Positions 9,146 to 18,241 of a stretch of DNA of 64,000 nt are shown piece by piece. The notes beneath the pieces were generated by a model that saw only the letters and a program-made list of their open reading frames with translations, ran no database searches and was not told the DNA's origin. Every line of letters begins with the position of its first letter. Position 1 is the stretch's first letter. Source of the stretch: Lysobacteraceae bacterium (GTDB taxonomy: Bacteria; Pseudomonadota; Gammaproteobacteria; Xanthomonadales; Xanthomonadaceae); the NCBI GenBank assembly GCA_030681035.1, contig JAUXUI010000069.1, positions 91,674-155,673 on the forward strand, given 5' to 3'. The translations under genes and the position numbers were made by a program.

Positions 9146-9390
9146 TATGTGATGACTTTACGCGGAGAAGTGTCGGCCGCGCTGATCTGCACAATGGCGG
9201 CGGCAGATCACCTGCATCGCGGTCAGTTGCGTTTCAATCTGCACGTCATAGCGTTTGGATGGATGACGTGGAACAATGCGGGAGCCTCTTGAAACCATAG
9301 CGCTCGTTGCTGTGCTATTCAGTCACTACCCGCAACGTTGGTTGAGTGGTGAAGGTGATAGCGGGAATGCCGAAGAACGGATGGGATCAC

Positions 9391-10060
9391 ATGCCTAAGT
9401 GGGTCAATGCGGATAAACCGCACCTCTGGAAGTCCGATATCGCCGCCTCGGTTGACCAGTTCAATCAGTGGTTTATGCGTTTTGCGCCGGACGCGTTTCG
9501 CTCTACCCGTGTCAACACCAGCGCCGATGTCTGTGCCGCGCTGCGGGCAACCAATGACTTGCGCAATATCGGCGTGGTGACGCTGAAGCACAATCCGGCG
9601 TGCTATCCACGCTCCGCATGTGTACTGCTCTACCGCTGGCGGTGGACCGTTTGATTGGCTCGACGCCAGAGGCTATCGCAAGCAAGCACATCCCAACGGA
9701 ACGCCGCTGAAGGATATGGTTGCCGCGACGTACGCCTTCCGCATGAACCTGGCGGTCGGCAAGACGATGAAGGTGAACATCCCCGTGGACGTGGTGATCC
9801 AGCCCAGGAGGCTCCGCAAGGATCGGCTGCCCATTCTTGTCGAAGCCAAGTCAGCGGGAGATTTCACCAACACCAACAAGCGACGCAAAGAAGAGGCAAC
9901 CAAGATTCATCAACTCCAGGCGGCGTACGGCAAAACTGTGCCGTTCGTGCTCTTTTTGTGTGGTTACTTTGGCAGTGACTACTTGGGCTACGAAGCCGCC
10001 GAGGGCATTGACTGGGTCTGGGAACATCGTATCGACGACCTCGCGAGACTTGGACTGTAA
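9391..10060 (+). pseudogene. Decayed XamI-family type II restriction endonuclease
   Basis: Pieces of a XamI-like nuclease lie in three frames. The N-terminal part (MPKWVNADKPHLWKSDIAAS ... LRNIGVVTLKHNPA, 9391 to about 9599) loses frame at about 9597-9600. The next frame continues the family sequence from GTG 9600 as VLSTLRMCTALPLAVDRLIG. At about 9650-9660 this joins a third frame, WLDARGYR ... YAFRMNLAVGKTMKVNIPVD ... LVEAKSAGDFTNTNKRRKEE, running to 10060. So there is a one-base frameshift plus a deletion of the middle of the protein, by memory of the family about 110 or more residues. The EAKSAGDF segment, probably part of the active site, survives. The intact cognate-type methyltransferase starts 5 bases downstream. 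XamI from Xanthomonas cuts GTCGAC; the specificity here is inferred only. Confidence 0.85.
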
Positions 10061-10065
10061 TTCGC

Positions 10066-11661
10066 ATGTCTGCTTTCGAATGCCAGTTGGCCGAGTCACA
10101 ACGACAAGCCGTTCAAGCGGAGATCGATGCGCGCAAGTCGGCAAAGGAGCGAAATCGCCTTGGCCAATTCGCAACGCCCTATGCCCTTGCCGTCGAGATC
10201 GCCCATTACGTCGAATCCATCCTCGGCCAGCCCAACCAGCGCGTTCGTTTCGCCGATCCTTCCATCGGTTCGGGCAGTTTCTTTTCGGCAGCGCTTACTG
10301 TCTTCGGCTGCAAGCGAATCAGCAGCGCTATTGGGGTCGAGATCGACCCCGAATTTGCTGGCGCTGTTCATTGTTTGTGGAGCAATGCCGGGCTTGAGGT
10401 TGTCCACGGCGATTTTACTCGAGTCATTGCCAATGGCTCATGCCCACTTGCGCCCAACGTTGTTTTGGCGAACCCGCCTTACGTCCGGCACCATCACATG
10501 AGCCGTGAAGAGAAGGCACGTCTCCAGGCGTTGACGTTCAAGATGGTTGGAATTGACGTCAACGGGCTTGCAGGTCTTTACGTTTATTTTTTGCTGCTGG
10601 CGACGGCGTGGATGGAGGACGGTGGGGTTGCAGCATGGCTGGTTCCATCGGAGTTCATGGACGTCAACTACGGGGCTGCCCTCAAGCGTTTCCTTGCAGA
10701 TCGCGTGACATTGATTCGGGTGCATCGTTTTGACCCCAACGACGTTCAATTTGGCGACGCGCTGGTGTCGTCGGTCGTTCTGGTGTTTCGCAAGGCACCG
10801 CCCTCAGCGGATCATGAAGTTTTGTTCACCTTTGGCGGATCTCTAGCCGAACCGCGTGCAAGCGACCTCATTGCGCGCGAACGATTGCGTGAGGCTCGCA
10901 AGTGGACCGCATACCCAAATCATCTGAATAATGACCGGCATGCGGTTGCACTGGGCACTGGCCCGACGCTGGGCGATTTTTTTCGTGTTCAGCGCGGAAT
11001 TGCTACCGGTTGCAACAAGTTTTTCATACTCGAACGCGAGGTCGCTGCGAGGCTCGGACTTCCTGACAAATATCTTCGCCCCATCCTTCCCAGTCCGCGC
11101 CAGCTGAAAATCACGAAGATAGACGCTGACGCGGATGGCCACCCGCTGATCGACTCCCAGTTGTGCGTAGTTGACTGCAACTTGCCTGAGCCAATGGTTG
11201 CGGCCAACTATCCAGCCCTTTGGGCATACTTGCAAACCGCGCAGTCGCTCGGTGTCATGAGTGGCTATCTGATTGGCAAGCGCAGTCCTTGGTACAAGCA
11301 GGAACAGCGCGAGCCGAGTGATTTTTTGTGTACCTACATGGGGCGTGGCTCAGGCGATCAACCACCATTCCGGTTCATCTGGAACCGGTCAAAGGCAATT
11401 GCAACCAATCTGTATCTGATGCTCTACCCCAAGCCCAACCTCGCAGCGATGCTTCGGTGCTATCCGGAGCGCGCCGAGATTGTCCACACCTTGCTTGGGC
11501 AGGTCACTGGGAACGAACTTCGCGGCGAAGGCCGGGTATACGGTGGTGGCTTGAACAAAATCGAGCCGAGTGAACTGGCACGCATTTGTGCCGCATCATT
11601 TGTCGAACGTTGGCCGGAGATCAGAGGTGGCGGAGATGTTCAGGGCAAGTTGTTCGGCTAA
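10066..11661 (+). CDS. Type II N6-adenine DNA methyltransferase (XamI-type), orphaned
   Basis: A 531-residue gamma-class adenine methyltransferase. After a short N-terminal helix with RLGQFATPYALA (the X motif of this class), motif I is FADPSIGSGSF (about 63-72) and the catalytic motif IV is NPPY (136-139). A C-terminal target-recognition region follows (about 290-500). It methylates adenine in a double-stranded site; by its pairing with a XamI-like nuclease the site may be GTCGAC. The partner nuclease immediately upstream is broken, so this is an orphan modification enzyme with no self-protection role left. The gene looks somewhat less GC-rich than its neighbours, and the pair sits between the housekeeping genes pip and dnaB, which suggests acquisition by transfer. 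Confidence 0.92.
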   Translation: MSAFECQLAESQRQAVQAEIDARKSAKERNRLGQFATPYALAVEIAHYVESILGQPNQRVRFADPSIGSGSFFSAALTVFGCKRISSAIGVEIDPEFAGAVHCLWSNAGLEVVHGDFTRVIANGSCPLAPNVVLANPPYVRHHHMSREEKARLQALTFKMVGIDVNGLAGLYVYFLLLATAWMEDGGVAAWLVPSEFMDVNYGAALKRFLADRVTLIRVHRFDPNDVQFGDALVSSVVLVFRKAPPSADHEVLFTFGGSLAEPRASDLIARERLREARKWTAYPNHLNNDRHAVALGTGPTLGDFFRVQRGIATGCNKFFILEREVAARLGLPDKYLRPILPSPRQLKITKIDADADGHPLIDSQLCVVDCNLPEPMVAANYPALWAYLQTAQSLGVMSGYLIGKRSPWYKQEQREPSDFLCTYMGRGSGDQPPFRFIWNRSKAIATNLYLMLYPKPNLAAMLRCYPERAEIVHTLLGQVTGNELRGEGRVYGGGLNKIEPSELARICAASFVERWPEIRGGGDVQGKLFG

Positions 11662-11843
11662 GAAGTAGCTGCGAACGAGTTGATGTCAAGGATTGACCTT
11701 ACGCTGGTAGAACGCTTCCCTTGCCATGTGACGCAGTTCACGCAAGCACAACGGCATGGCCAAGGCAACACCGTCGCGCGCGGTGCGCCGGCTGCTGCCG
11801 CTGAGCCTGTATCATTTGCTGCCTGCTGATCGATCAAAAGCCC

Positions 11844-13229
11844 ATGTCCGCATTCCCTGACAACCGTAATGAACCGCGCATGGATGACTTGCGACTGCCG
11901 CCACAGGCGGTGGAGGCCGAGCAGGCGGTGCTGGGCGGTCTGATGCTGGCGCCTGACGCGCTGGATCGGGTTGCCGATGTGCTGGTCGAGGAGGATTTCT
12001 ATCGCCGCGATCATCGGGCGATTTTCCGCGCCGTGCGCGAGCTGGCATCCAAGAACAGCCCGTTTGACGCGATTACCCTGGGTGAATGGCTGGAAGCCAA
12101 CCAACTTGCGGAACAGGCCGGTGGCACCGCGTACTTGATCGAGCTGGCCAGCACCACGCCCTCGGCGGCGAATATTGCCGCGTATGCCGCGATCGTGCGT
12201 GAAAAGGCGATCATGCGGCAGTTGATCGATGCCGGCTCGAAGATCGTTGACAGTGCGTTTCAGCCGGCCGGCCGTGACAGCCAGGAAGTGCTGGCGCAGG
12301 CCGAGCAGGCGGTGTTCCGCATTGCCGAGCATGGCCGTCGTGGGCGGCAGGATTATGTGGCGCTGCGCGACGCCATGCGCGAAGCCTTCACGGTGTTGCA
12401 GGCGCGCTACGAAAACCAGTCCGATGTCACCGGTGTGCCGACCGGCTACACCGAGTTCGATCTGATCACGGCCGGCTTGCAGCCTTCGGATCTGCTGATT
12501 CTGGCGGCGCGCCCGGCGATGGGCAAAACCAGTCTGGCGTTGAATATTGCCGAATACGCGGCGCTGAAAACGCGCAAGGCCTGCGTGGTGTTTTCGATGG
12601 AAATGTCGGCGCCGCAGTTGGCGTTCCGCCTGATTTCCTCGATCGGCCGAATCAACCAGCAGCGGCTGCGTACCGGGCAACTGGAAGACGAGGACTGGAG
12701 CCGGGTCAATCATGCGATCCGGATGCTGTCGGAAGCCAAGATGTTCATCGACGACACCCCGGCGCTGTCGCCCGATGTGCTGCGCTCCAAGGCGCGGCGG
12801 CTCAAGCGCGAGCATGATCTGGGCCTGATCGTGATCGACTACCTGCAATTGATGCAGGTGCCGGGCAACAAGGAAAACCGCGCCACCGAGATTTCCGAGA
12901 TTTCGCGCAGCCTCAAGGCGCTGGCCAAGGAACTCAATGTGCCGGTGATCGCGCTGTCGCAGCTCAATCGCGGCCTTGAAACCCGCACCGACAAACGGCC
13001 GGTGATGGCGGATCTGCGCGAGTCGGGCGCGATCGAGCAGGACGCCGATCTGATCGTGTTCATTTACCGCGACGATTACTACAACCAGGATTCGCAGGAC
13101 AAAGGGCTGGCTGAAATCATTATCGGCAAGCACCGTAACGGCCCAACTGGCACGGTCAAGCTGCGCTTTTTCGGCGAATACACCCGCTTCGACAATCTGG
13201 CCCACGACAGTGTCGGCCGGATGGAGTAG
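11844..13229 (+). CDS. dnaB: Replicative DNA helicase
   Basis: Hexameric helicase that unwinds DNA at the replication fork. ATG 11844 gives 461 residues, close to E. coli DnaB. The N-terminal primase-interaction domain (PPQAVEAEQAVLGGLML ... to about 175) is joined by a linker to the RecA-like ATPase with Walker A ARPAMGKTSLALN (about residues 226-238), Walker B LIVIDYLQLM and the DNA-binding DLRESGAIEQDAD loop. No intein is present. The next gene, alr, starts 86 bases downstream, the same pairing as in other gammaproteobacteria. Confidence 0.98.
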   Translation: MSAFPDNRNEPRMDDLRLPPQAVEAEQAVLGGLMLAPDALDRVADVLVEEDFYRRDHRAIFRAVRELASKNSPFDAITLGEWLEANQLAEQAGGTAYLIELASTTPSAANIAAYAAIVREKAIMRQLIDAGSKIVDSAFQPAGRDSQEVLAQAEQAVFRIAEHGRRGRQDYVALRDAMREAFTVLQARYENQSDVTGVPTGYTEFDLITAGLQPSDLLILAARPAMGKTSLALNIAEYAALKTRKACVVFSMEMSAPQLAFRLISSIGRINQQRLRTGQLEDEDWSRVNHAIRMLSEAKMFIDDTPALSPDVLRSKARRLKREHDLGLIVIDYLQLMQVPGNKENRATEISEISRSLKALAKELNVPVIALSQLNRGLETRTDKRPVMADLRESGAIEQDADLIVFIYRDDYYNQDSQDKGLAEIIIGKHRNGPTGTVKLRFFGEYTRFDNLAHDSVGRME

Positions 13230-13315
13230 GTGCCCGCAAATCGCCACAATTTGGCCGCGCCAGGCCTGTTGCAGCGGCGATGCTATCACCTGAATGTTTC
13301 GAGTCTGATCTGCCC

Positions 13316-14392
13316 ATGAGCCGCCCAACCTGCGCCCACATCGACCTGGATGCCCTGCGCCATAATCTGGCCGCAGTGCGTTTGCGCGCGCCGGCGTCAC
13401 GGGTGATGGCGGTGGTCAAGGCCGATGGTTACGGCCACGGCCTGGAGCGTGTTGCGAAGGCGCTGGCGGGTGCCGATGCGTTTGGTGTGGCGGCACTGGC
13501 TGACGCCCAGCGTTTGCGCGCAGCCGGTCTGACGCAACGCATTGTGCTGCTTTCGGGTTTCGATGAACCGGCCGACCTGCCGTTGCTGCGGCAGTTGGCG
13601 GTCGATACCGTGATTCACCATCCGGCCCAGCTCGCCATGCTCGATGCACTCGATGCCGGCACGCCGATCCGCTGCTGGCTCAAGCTCGACACCGGGATGC
13701 ACCGGCTCGGTATTCCGGCTGCGGATGGCGCGTTGGTGGCTGCGCGGTTGCGTGCGATGCCAGCGGTTGACCCCGAACTGGTGCTGATGAGTCATTTTTC
13801 GCGTTCCGATGAGTTCGGCGACGCTGCCACCGCGGCGCAGATCGCCTGTTTCGAATCGGCTTGCCAGGGTATTTCCGGCGCACGGTCGCTGGCCAACTCC
13901 GCTGCGGTGCTCGGCTGGCCCGCAGCGCATGCCGACTGGGTGCGGCCGGGCGGGGCCTTGTACGGCATTTCGGTGGTGGACGGGCGCACCGGCGCGGATT
14001 TCGGCCTGCGCTCGGCGATGCGGCTATGCACCCGCTTGATTGCCGTGAACCAGGTGCGCGCCGGCGAGCCGGTCGGTTACGGTGCTCGCTTTGTCTGCCC
14101 CGAGGACATGGCGGTGGGTGTTGCCGCCATCGGTTATGGCGATGGCTACCCGCGCCATGTGCCATCGGGTACACCGGTGCTGGTCAATGGCCGGCGCGTG
14201 CCATTGATCGGAAGGGTATCGATGGATCTGATGACGCTCGATCTGCGCAGCCAGCCCGCTGCGCGGGTGGGTGATCCGGTGCAGTTGTGGGGGGCGGAGT
14301 TGCCAGTCGAAGTGATCGCCGCCGCCGCCGGCACCATAGGATATGAACTGACCTGCTCGATCACCCGGCGGGTGCAGTTTATCGAGGGCTGA
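13316..14392 (+). CDS. alr: Alanine racemase
   Basis: PLP-dependent interconversion of L- and D-alanine, supplying D-Ala for peptidoglycan. The ATG at 13316 (MSRPTCAHIDLDALRHNL) gives 358 residues, as in the family; the open frame reaches further upstream but without homology. The PLP lysine lies in VMAVVKADGYGHG (about residue 34). The second catalytic residue, a tyrosine, is expected in the VGYGARFVCPEDMAVGVAAIGYGDGYPR region, and the C-terminal beta domain carries LIGRVSMDLMTLDL. It follows dnaB in the same direction and may be co-transcribed with it. Confidence 0.96.
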   Translation: MSRPTCAHIDLDALRHNLAAVRLRAPASRVMAVVKADGYGHGLERVAKALAGADAFGVAALADAQRLRAAGLTQRIVLLSGFDEPADLPLLRQLAVDTVIHHPAQLAMLDALDAGTPIRCWLKLDTGMHRLGIPAADGALVAARLRAMPAVDPELVLMSHFSRSDEFGDAATAAQIACFESACQGISGARSLANSAAVLGWPAAHADWVRPGGALYGISVVDGRTGADFGLRSAMRLCTRLIAVNQVRAGEPVGYGARFVCPEDMAVGVAAIGYGDGYPRHVPSGTPVLVNGRRVPLIGRVSMDLMTLDLRSQPAARVGDPVQLWGAELPVEVIAAAAGTIGYELTCSITRRVQFIEG

Positions 14393-14472
14393 GCGCCGCT
14401 GCGTGGGTTGCGCCCGGTTCACGATCATGCTGCTTCACGAAGCGCTGACGTGGCGAACGGTACAGTGTAGCG

Positions 14473-15210
14473 ATGAACACAGTATTGATTACCGGTGCCA
14501 GCGGTGGCGTGGCCAAAGCCGCTGCCACCCAGTTGCATGACGCGGGCTGGGAGCTGCTTCGGGTTTCGCGCGACACCGATTCGCTCGATCCTGCGCTCGG
14601 CCCGGTGCTGTCGGCTGATGTGTCCAGCGAAGACGGTGCGCAAAACGCGCTGGATTGGGCATGCAGCCACTTCGATTCGCCGCCAATGGCAGTGATCCAT
14701 GCCGCCGGCAGCAGCCTGATTGCACCCATCGCTCGCACCCGTGTCGATCAGTATCGGGCGGTAATGGCAGCGAATCTGGATTCGGCATTCTTTGTCGCAC
14801 GGGCCTACGCCGCTGCGGTACACAAGTCGAAGCAGGGCGGTTCACTGGTGTTGTTTTCGTCGGTAGTTGCGCGCGTTGGGGTTGCCAATCATGCCGCGAT
14901 TGCGGCAGCAAAGGGCGGTGTCGAAGCGCTTGCACGTTCGCTGGCTGCGGATTTTTCGGCGTGTGGCCTGCGCGTGAACTGCATTGCACCGGGATTGATG
15001 CGCACACCGATGACGGCACGCTTGATCGCCAGCGATGCTGGCGCGGCACAGGCATCGGCGCAATATCCGTTGGGCCGACACGGCGAGGCCGCTGATGCCG
15101 CTGCATTGGCGGTGTTTTTGGCATCTGCCGCGTCGGCGTGGCTTAGCGGGCAGGTGATCGCACTCGATGGCGGATTTACTGCGGTTCGGCCTTACGTGAA
15201 GGCGGGTTGA
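14473..15210 (+). CDS. Short-chain dehydrogenase/reductase lacking the catalytic tyrosine
   Basis: A 245-residue Rossmann-fold protein of the SDR superfamily. The nucleotide-binding motif is TGASGGVA (7-14), where the last glycine of TGxxxGxG is alanine, and the structural AAG (about 77-79) is present. The usual YxxxK active site reads I143-A-A-A-K147, so the general-acid tyrosine is replaced by isoleucine while the lysine and upstream serines (129-130) stay. The C-terminal IALDGGF is normal. It could be a non-redox homologue, a structural protein or an enzyme with a different catalytic residue. The photolyase gene begins 4 bases after its stop, so the two are almost certainly co-transcribed. 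Substrate unknown. Confidence 0.85.
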   Translation: MNTVLITGASGGVAKAAATQLHDAGWELLRVSRDTDSLDPALGPVLSADVSSEDGAQNALDWACSHFDSPPMAVIHAAGSSLIAPIARTRVDQYRAVMAANLDSAFFVARAYAAAVHKSKQGGSLVLFSSVVARVGVANHAAIAAAKGGVEALARSLAADFSACGLRVNCIAPGLMRTPMTARLIASDAGAAQASAQYPLGRHGEAADAAALAVFLASAASAWLSGQVIALDGGFTAVRPYVKAG

Positions 15211-15214
15211 GGTA

Positions 15215-16654
15215 GTGGCGCGCGCCATCGTCTGGTTTCGCCGCGATTTGCGCCTGAGCGACAACCCGGCGCTGGCTGCGGCATTGGCCGACGGCTATCA
15301 GCCGATCCCGCTGTATATCCATGCCCCAGACGAGGAAGCGCCATGGGCGCCGGGTGCTGCATCGCGGGCATGGCTTGAGCGTTCATTGCGCGCGCTGGAT
15401 GCGGATTTGCGCGCGTGCGGCTCGCAATTGCTGGTGCTGCGCGGCGACAGTGGTACGCAGCTGCAATCGTTGATCGATGCCAGCTGTGCAACCGCGGTGT
15501 ACTGGAATCGCCTTTACGAGCCCGCCTGCATTGCCCGTGACCGCGTGCTCGAGGCCGCGTTGCGCGAGCGCAATATTGCGGTGTCGAGCCACAACGCCGC
15601 GTTGCTTGTAGAACCGTGGGAGGTGGCGACGCAAAAGGGCGGCCCGTACCGCGTGTTCACCCCATTCTGGCGCACGGCGCGGGCACGCTTGCCGGCGCAG
15701 TTTGCGGTTCCCTCGGCACCAGTCGTACTGCCGCCGTCGCCGGCAATCGCCGGTCATGCCATCGATTCGTTGGGGTTGTCGCCACACCCGCAATGGGATG
15801 CCGGGTTCTGGGTGCATTGGCAGCCGGGCGAGGCGGGCGCACAGGAAGCGCTGAGCGTGTTTCTCGATGATGCAGTGCGTGGCTACAAGGCGCAGCGCGA
15901 TATTCCCGGCCGGGTCGGCACCTCGCGCCTGTCGCCGCATCTGCATTTTGGCGAAATCTCGCCGCGTCAAATATGGAACGCGCTGGCGGCTGCCGAACTG
16001 CCAGCGCACTGCGACGAGCACTTGTTGCATTACCGCAACGAGTTGGGCTGGCGCGAGTTTTCCCACCATCTGTTGTTTCACTATCCGCATACGCCCGCGC
16101 ACAATCTGGATGCGCGCTTCGATGGCTTTGTCTGGGCGCCACCTGACCCGGTGTTGCTCAGAGCGTGGCAAAGCGGGCGCACCGGCGTGCCGCTGGTTGA
16201 TGCCGGGATGCGCGAGCTGTGGCACAGCGGCTGGATGCATAACCGGGTGCGCATGGTGGTGGCCAGTTTTTTGTGCAAAAACCTGCGCATTCACTGGACG
16301 CATGGTGCGCGATGGTTCTGGGATACTTTGGTGGACGCCGATCTGGCGGCCAACACCCAGGGCTGGCAATGGAGTGCTGGTACTGGGGCCGACGCCGCGC
16401 CGTATTTCCGGATTTTCAGCCCGGCATCACAGGCGGCGCGATTCGATCCCGACGGGGTATACATCCGGCGCTGGTGCCCAGAGCTGGCGGCCTTGCCCGA
16501 GCGTGCGCTGCACGCGCCGTGGCTGCATCGTGAGCTGGTTGCTCGCGTTGCGCCGTCGTATCCACAGCCGATAGTGGACATCCCGGCAAGCCGCGACGCA
16601 GCGCTGGCGGCATGGCAAACACTGCGCGCGTTGACGCCTACCGAACCGGCGTGA
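15215..16654 (+). CDS. phrB: Deoxyribodipyrimidine photolyase (CPD class I)
   Basis: Light-driven repair of cyclobutane pyrimidine dimers. GTG start 4 bases after the SDR stop; 479 residues, normal length. The N-terminal alpha/beta antenna-binding domain starts AIVWFRRDLRLSDNPAL, and the FAD-binding domain contains RVGTSRLSPHLHFGEISPR, RNELGWREFSHHLL, MRELWHSGWMHNRVRMVVASFL and the DADLAANTQGWQW signature with N and Q/W residues around the flavin. The C-terminal FSPASQAARFDPDGVYIRRWCPEL is also characteristic. DASH and 6-4 subfamilies fit less well by motif. Co-transcription with the SDR is likely. Confidence 0.94.
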   Translation: MARAIVWFRRDLRLSDNPALAAALADGYQPIPLYIHAPDEEAPWAPGAASRAWLERSLRALDADLRACGSQLLVLRGDSGTQLQSLIDASCATAVYWNRLYEPACIARDRVLEAALRERNIAVSSHNAALLVEPWEVATQKGGPYRVFTPFWRTARARLPAQFAVPSAPVVLPPSPAIAGHAIDSLGLSPHPQWDAGFWVHWQPGEAGAQEALSVFLDDAVRGYKAQRDIPGRVGTSRLSPHLHFGEISPRQIWNALAAAELPAHCDEHLLHYRNELGWREFSHHLLFHYPHTPAHNLDARFDGFVWAPPDPVLLRAWQSGRTGVPLVDAGMRELWHSGWMHNRVRMVVASFLCKNLRIHWTHGARWFWDTLVDADLAANTQGWQWSAGTGADAAPYFRIFSPASQAARFDPDGVYIRRWCPELAALPERALHAPWLHRELVARVAPSYPQPIVDIPASRDAALAAWQTLRALTPTEPA

Positions 16655-16686
16655 TTCACTGACCCACGGTAACGAGGGGCAGGGCA

Positions 16687-18144
16687 ATGGCGAAGATCGA
16701 CAAGGTTCGGCGTGAACCGATGTCGCGGGTGGATACCGCATGGTTGCGCATGGAACGCGCCACCAACCTGATGATGATCACCGGGGTGATGATGTTTGAT
16801 GAACCGATCACACTGGATCGGCTCAAGCGCATCATCAAGCAACGGTTTCTGGCCTATCCGCGCTTCCGACAAAAGACAGTCGATGCGGCGACGGGTGCTA
16901 TCTGGGAAGACGATAGCGACTTCGATCTGGATTGGCATGTACGCCTTACCGCGCTGCCTGGCCGCGGCGGCAAACGCGAGCTGGAGCGCCTGTGTGGCCA
17001 GTTGGCATCCACGCCACTGGACAAGACCAAGCCGCTCTGGCAATTCCATCTGGTCGAACGCTACGACGGCGGCAGCGCGCTGATCACCCGCATCCATCAT
17101 TGCTATGCCGATGGCATCGCGTTGGTGCAGGTGTTGCTGTCGTTGACCGATACCACCCGCAAAGCCAAGCCCGGTAGCGATCTCGCCAAAAAATGGTTGA
17201 AAGCCGACGGCGCCAAGGTGGCCGAGCGGGTAGGCGGTATCAACCGCGCAGTGCAGTTTGGCGAGCGCGTGCTGGAAAAGAGCATGGATTTTTATCGCGA
17301 CCCGAGTCTGGCCGGAGTGCTGGCGCGCGAAGGGGGCGAGATCGCGCGTGAGCTGGGCCACGCACTGAGCCTGTCCGACGATCCCAAGACCGTGTTGCGT
17401 GGTCGCCTCGGTGTCAGCAAGCGGGTCGCCTGGGCCGAGCCGCTGGATCTGGAAGAGGTCAAGGCCGTCAGTCGGGCGTTTGATTGCACCGTCAACGATG
17501 TGTTGATGGCAACCGCATCGGGTGCCTTGCGTGCCTACCTGATCGACCGTGGCGAGCGCATCGATGGCTTGACCGTGCGCGCTACGGTGCCGGTCAATCT
17601 GCGCCCGCTCGAACACGCGCGCAAGCTGGGCAATCACTTTGGTCTGGTGTTCCTTGAATTGCCGGTGGGCGAGGCCAACCCGGCCACCCGCCTGCATCGG
17701 GTCAAAGCGAGCATGGCCGAGCTGAAGACCTCGCGACAGGCGATTGTGGCGTATGGCTTGCTGGCGGCGATGGGCTTGGCGCCGCCCGCAGTGCAGCGCA
17801 CCGCGCTGGAACTGTTCAGCCGCAAGGCAACGGCGGTGGCAACCAATGTGCCGGGGCCGCAGATGCCGCTGTACATGGCCGGCAGCCAAATCCGCGAAAT
17901 GATGTTCTGGGTGCCGCAGACCGGTTCGATCGGCGTCGGCATTTCGATACTGAGTTATCACGGCCGCGTGCATTTCGGGTTGATCGGCGATGCCCGCCTG
18001 ATGCCCGACCCGGATGCGGTGATACGGCGCTTCCGCCCCGAGTTCGAGAAATTGCTGTATCTGGCGCTGATGGCCGATTGGGATGGCGTCGTAAAATCGG
18101 AAGACGCCGAGTCGGTGAATGATGCGCGCGTTGTCGCCGATTGA
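16687..18144 (+). CDS. Wax ester synthase/diacylglycerol acyltransferase (WS/DGAT)
   Basis: The 485-residue protein carries the acyltransferase active-site motif HHxxxDG as HHCYADG (about residues 137-143) and the C-terminal conserved segments GNHFGLVFLELPVG and TNVPGPQMPLYMAG of the bacterial WS/DGAT family. Such enzymes transfer acyl groups from acyl-CoA to fatty alcohols or diacylglycerol, making storage wax esters or triacylglycerol at the membrane. The start ATG 16687 lies just after GAGGGGCAGGGC, a purine-rich site. An acyl-CoA dehydrogenase follows in the same direction after 97 bases. The true acceptor (alcohol or diacylglycerol) cannot be read from sequence. Confidence 0.92.
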   Translation: MAKIDKVRREPMSRVDTAWLRMERATNLMMITGVMMFDEPITLDRLKRIIKQRFLAYPRFRQKTVDAATGAIWEDDSDFDLDWHVRLTALPGRGGKRELERLCGQLASTPLDKTKPLWQFHLVERYDGGSALITRIHHCYADGIALVQVLLSLTDTTRKAKPGSDLAKKWLKADGAKVAERVGGINRAVQFGERVLEKSMDFYRDPSLAGVLAREGGEIARELGHALSLSDDPKTVLRGRLGVSKRVAWAEPLDLEEVKAVSRAFDCTVNDVLMATASGALRAYLIDRGERIDGLTVRATVPVNLRPLEHARKLGNHFGLVFLELPVGEANPATRLHRVKASMAELKTSRQAIVAYGLLAAMGLAPPAVQRTALELFSRKATAVATNVPGPQMPLYMAGSQIREMMFWVPQTGSIGVGISILSYHGRVHFGLIGDARLMPDPDAVIRRFRPEFEKLLYLALMADWDGVVKSEDAESVNDARVVAD

Positions 18145-18199
18145 TGCCGGGATGCAACGCGCATGACGGCCATGTGCATCTGCAAACTGCGCACCGGGC

Positions 18200-18205
18200 T
18201 ACAAT
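18200..18205 (+). promoter_or_regulatory. Possible -10 box for the acyl-CoA dehydrogenase gene
   Basis: TACAAT at 18200-18205 lies 36 bases before the ATG in the 97-base gap after the WS/DGAT gene. No clear -35 hexamer is seen at 16-18 bases spacing, so the call is tentative. Confidence 0.35.
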
Positions 18206-18241
18206 GGCCGTTTACTTTTCGCTAGACAGGGAACCGACGCG

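Noticed and set aside
8008-11661. tRNA-Pro as attachment site of a genomic island carrying the restriction-modification genes
   Set aside because: pip lies between the tRNA and the R-M locus, no integrase is present, and no copy of the tRNA 3' end was found downstream.
11686-11757. Minus-strand short frame ending RELRHMAREAFYQRKVNP between the methyltransferase and dnaB, as a gene remnant
   Set aside because: The fragment is too short to assign to any family, and no further parts are found nearby.
11658-13400. Long minus-strand open frame over dnaB
   Set aside because: It is the complement of a clearly conserved helicase gene, with composition typical of a shadow frame in GC-rich DNA and no recognisable domain.
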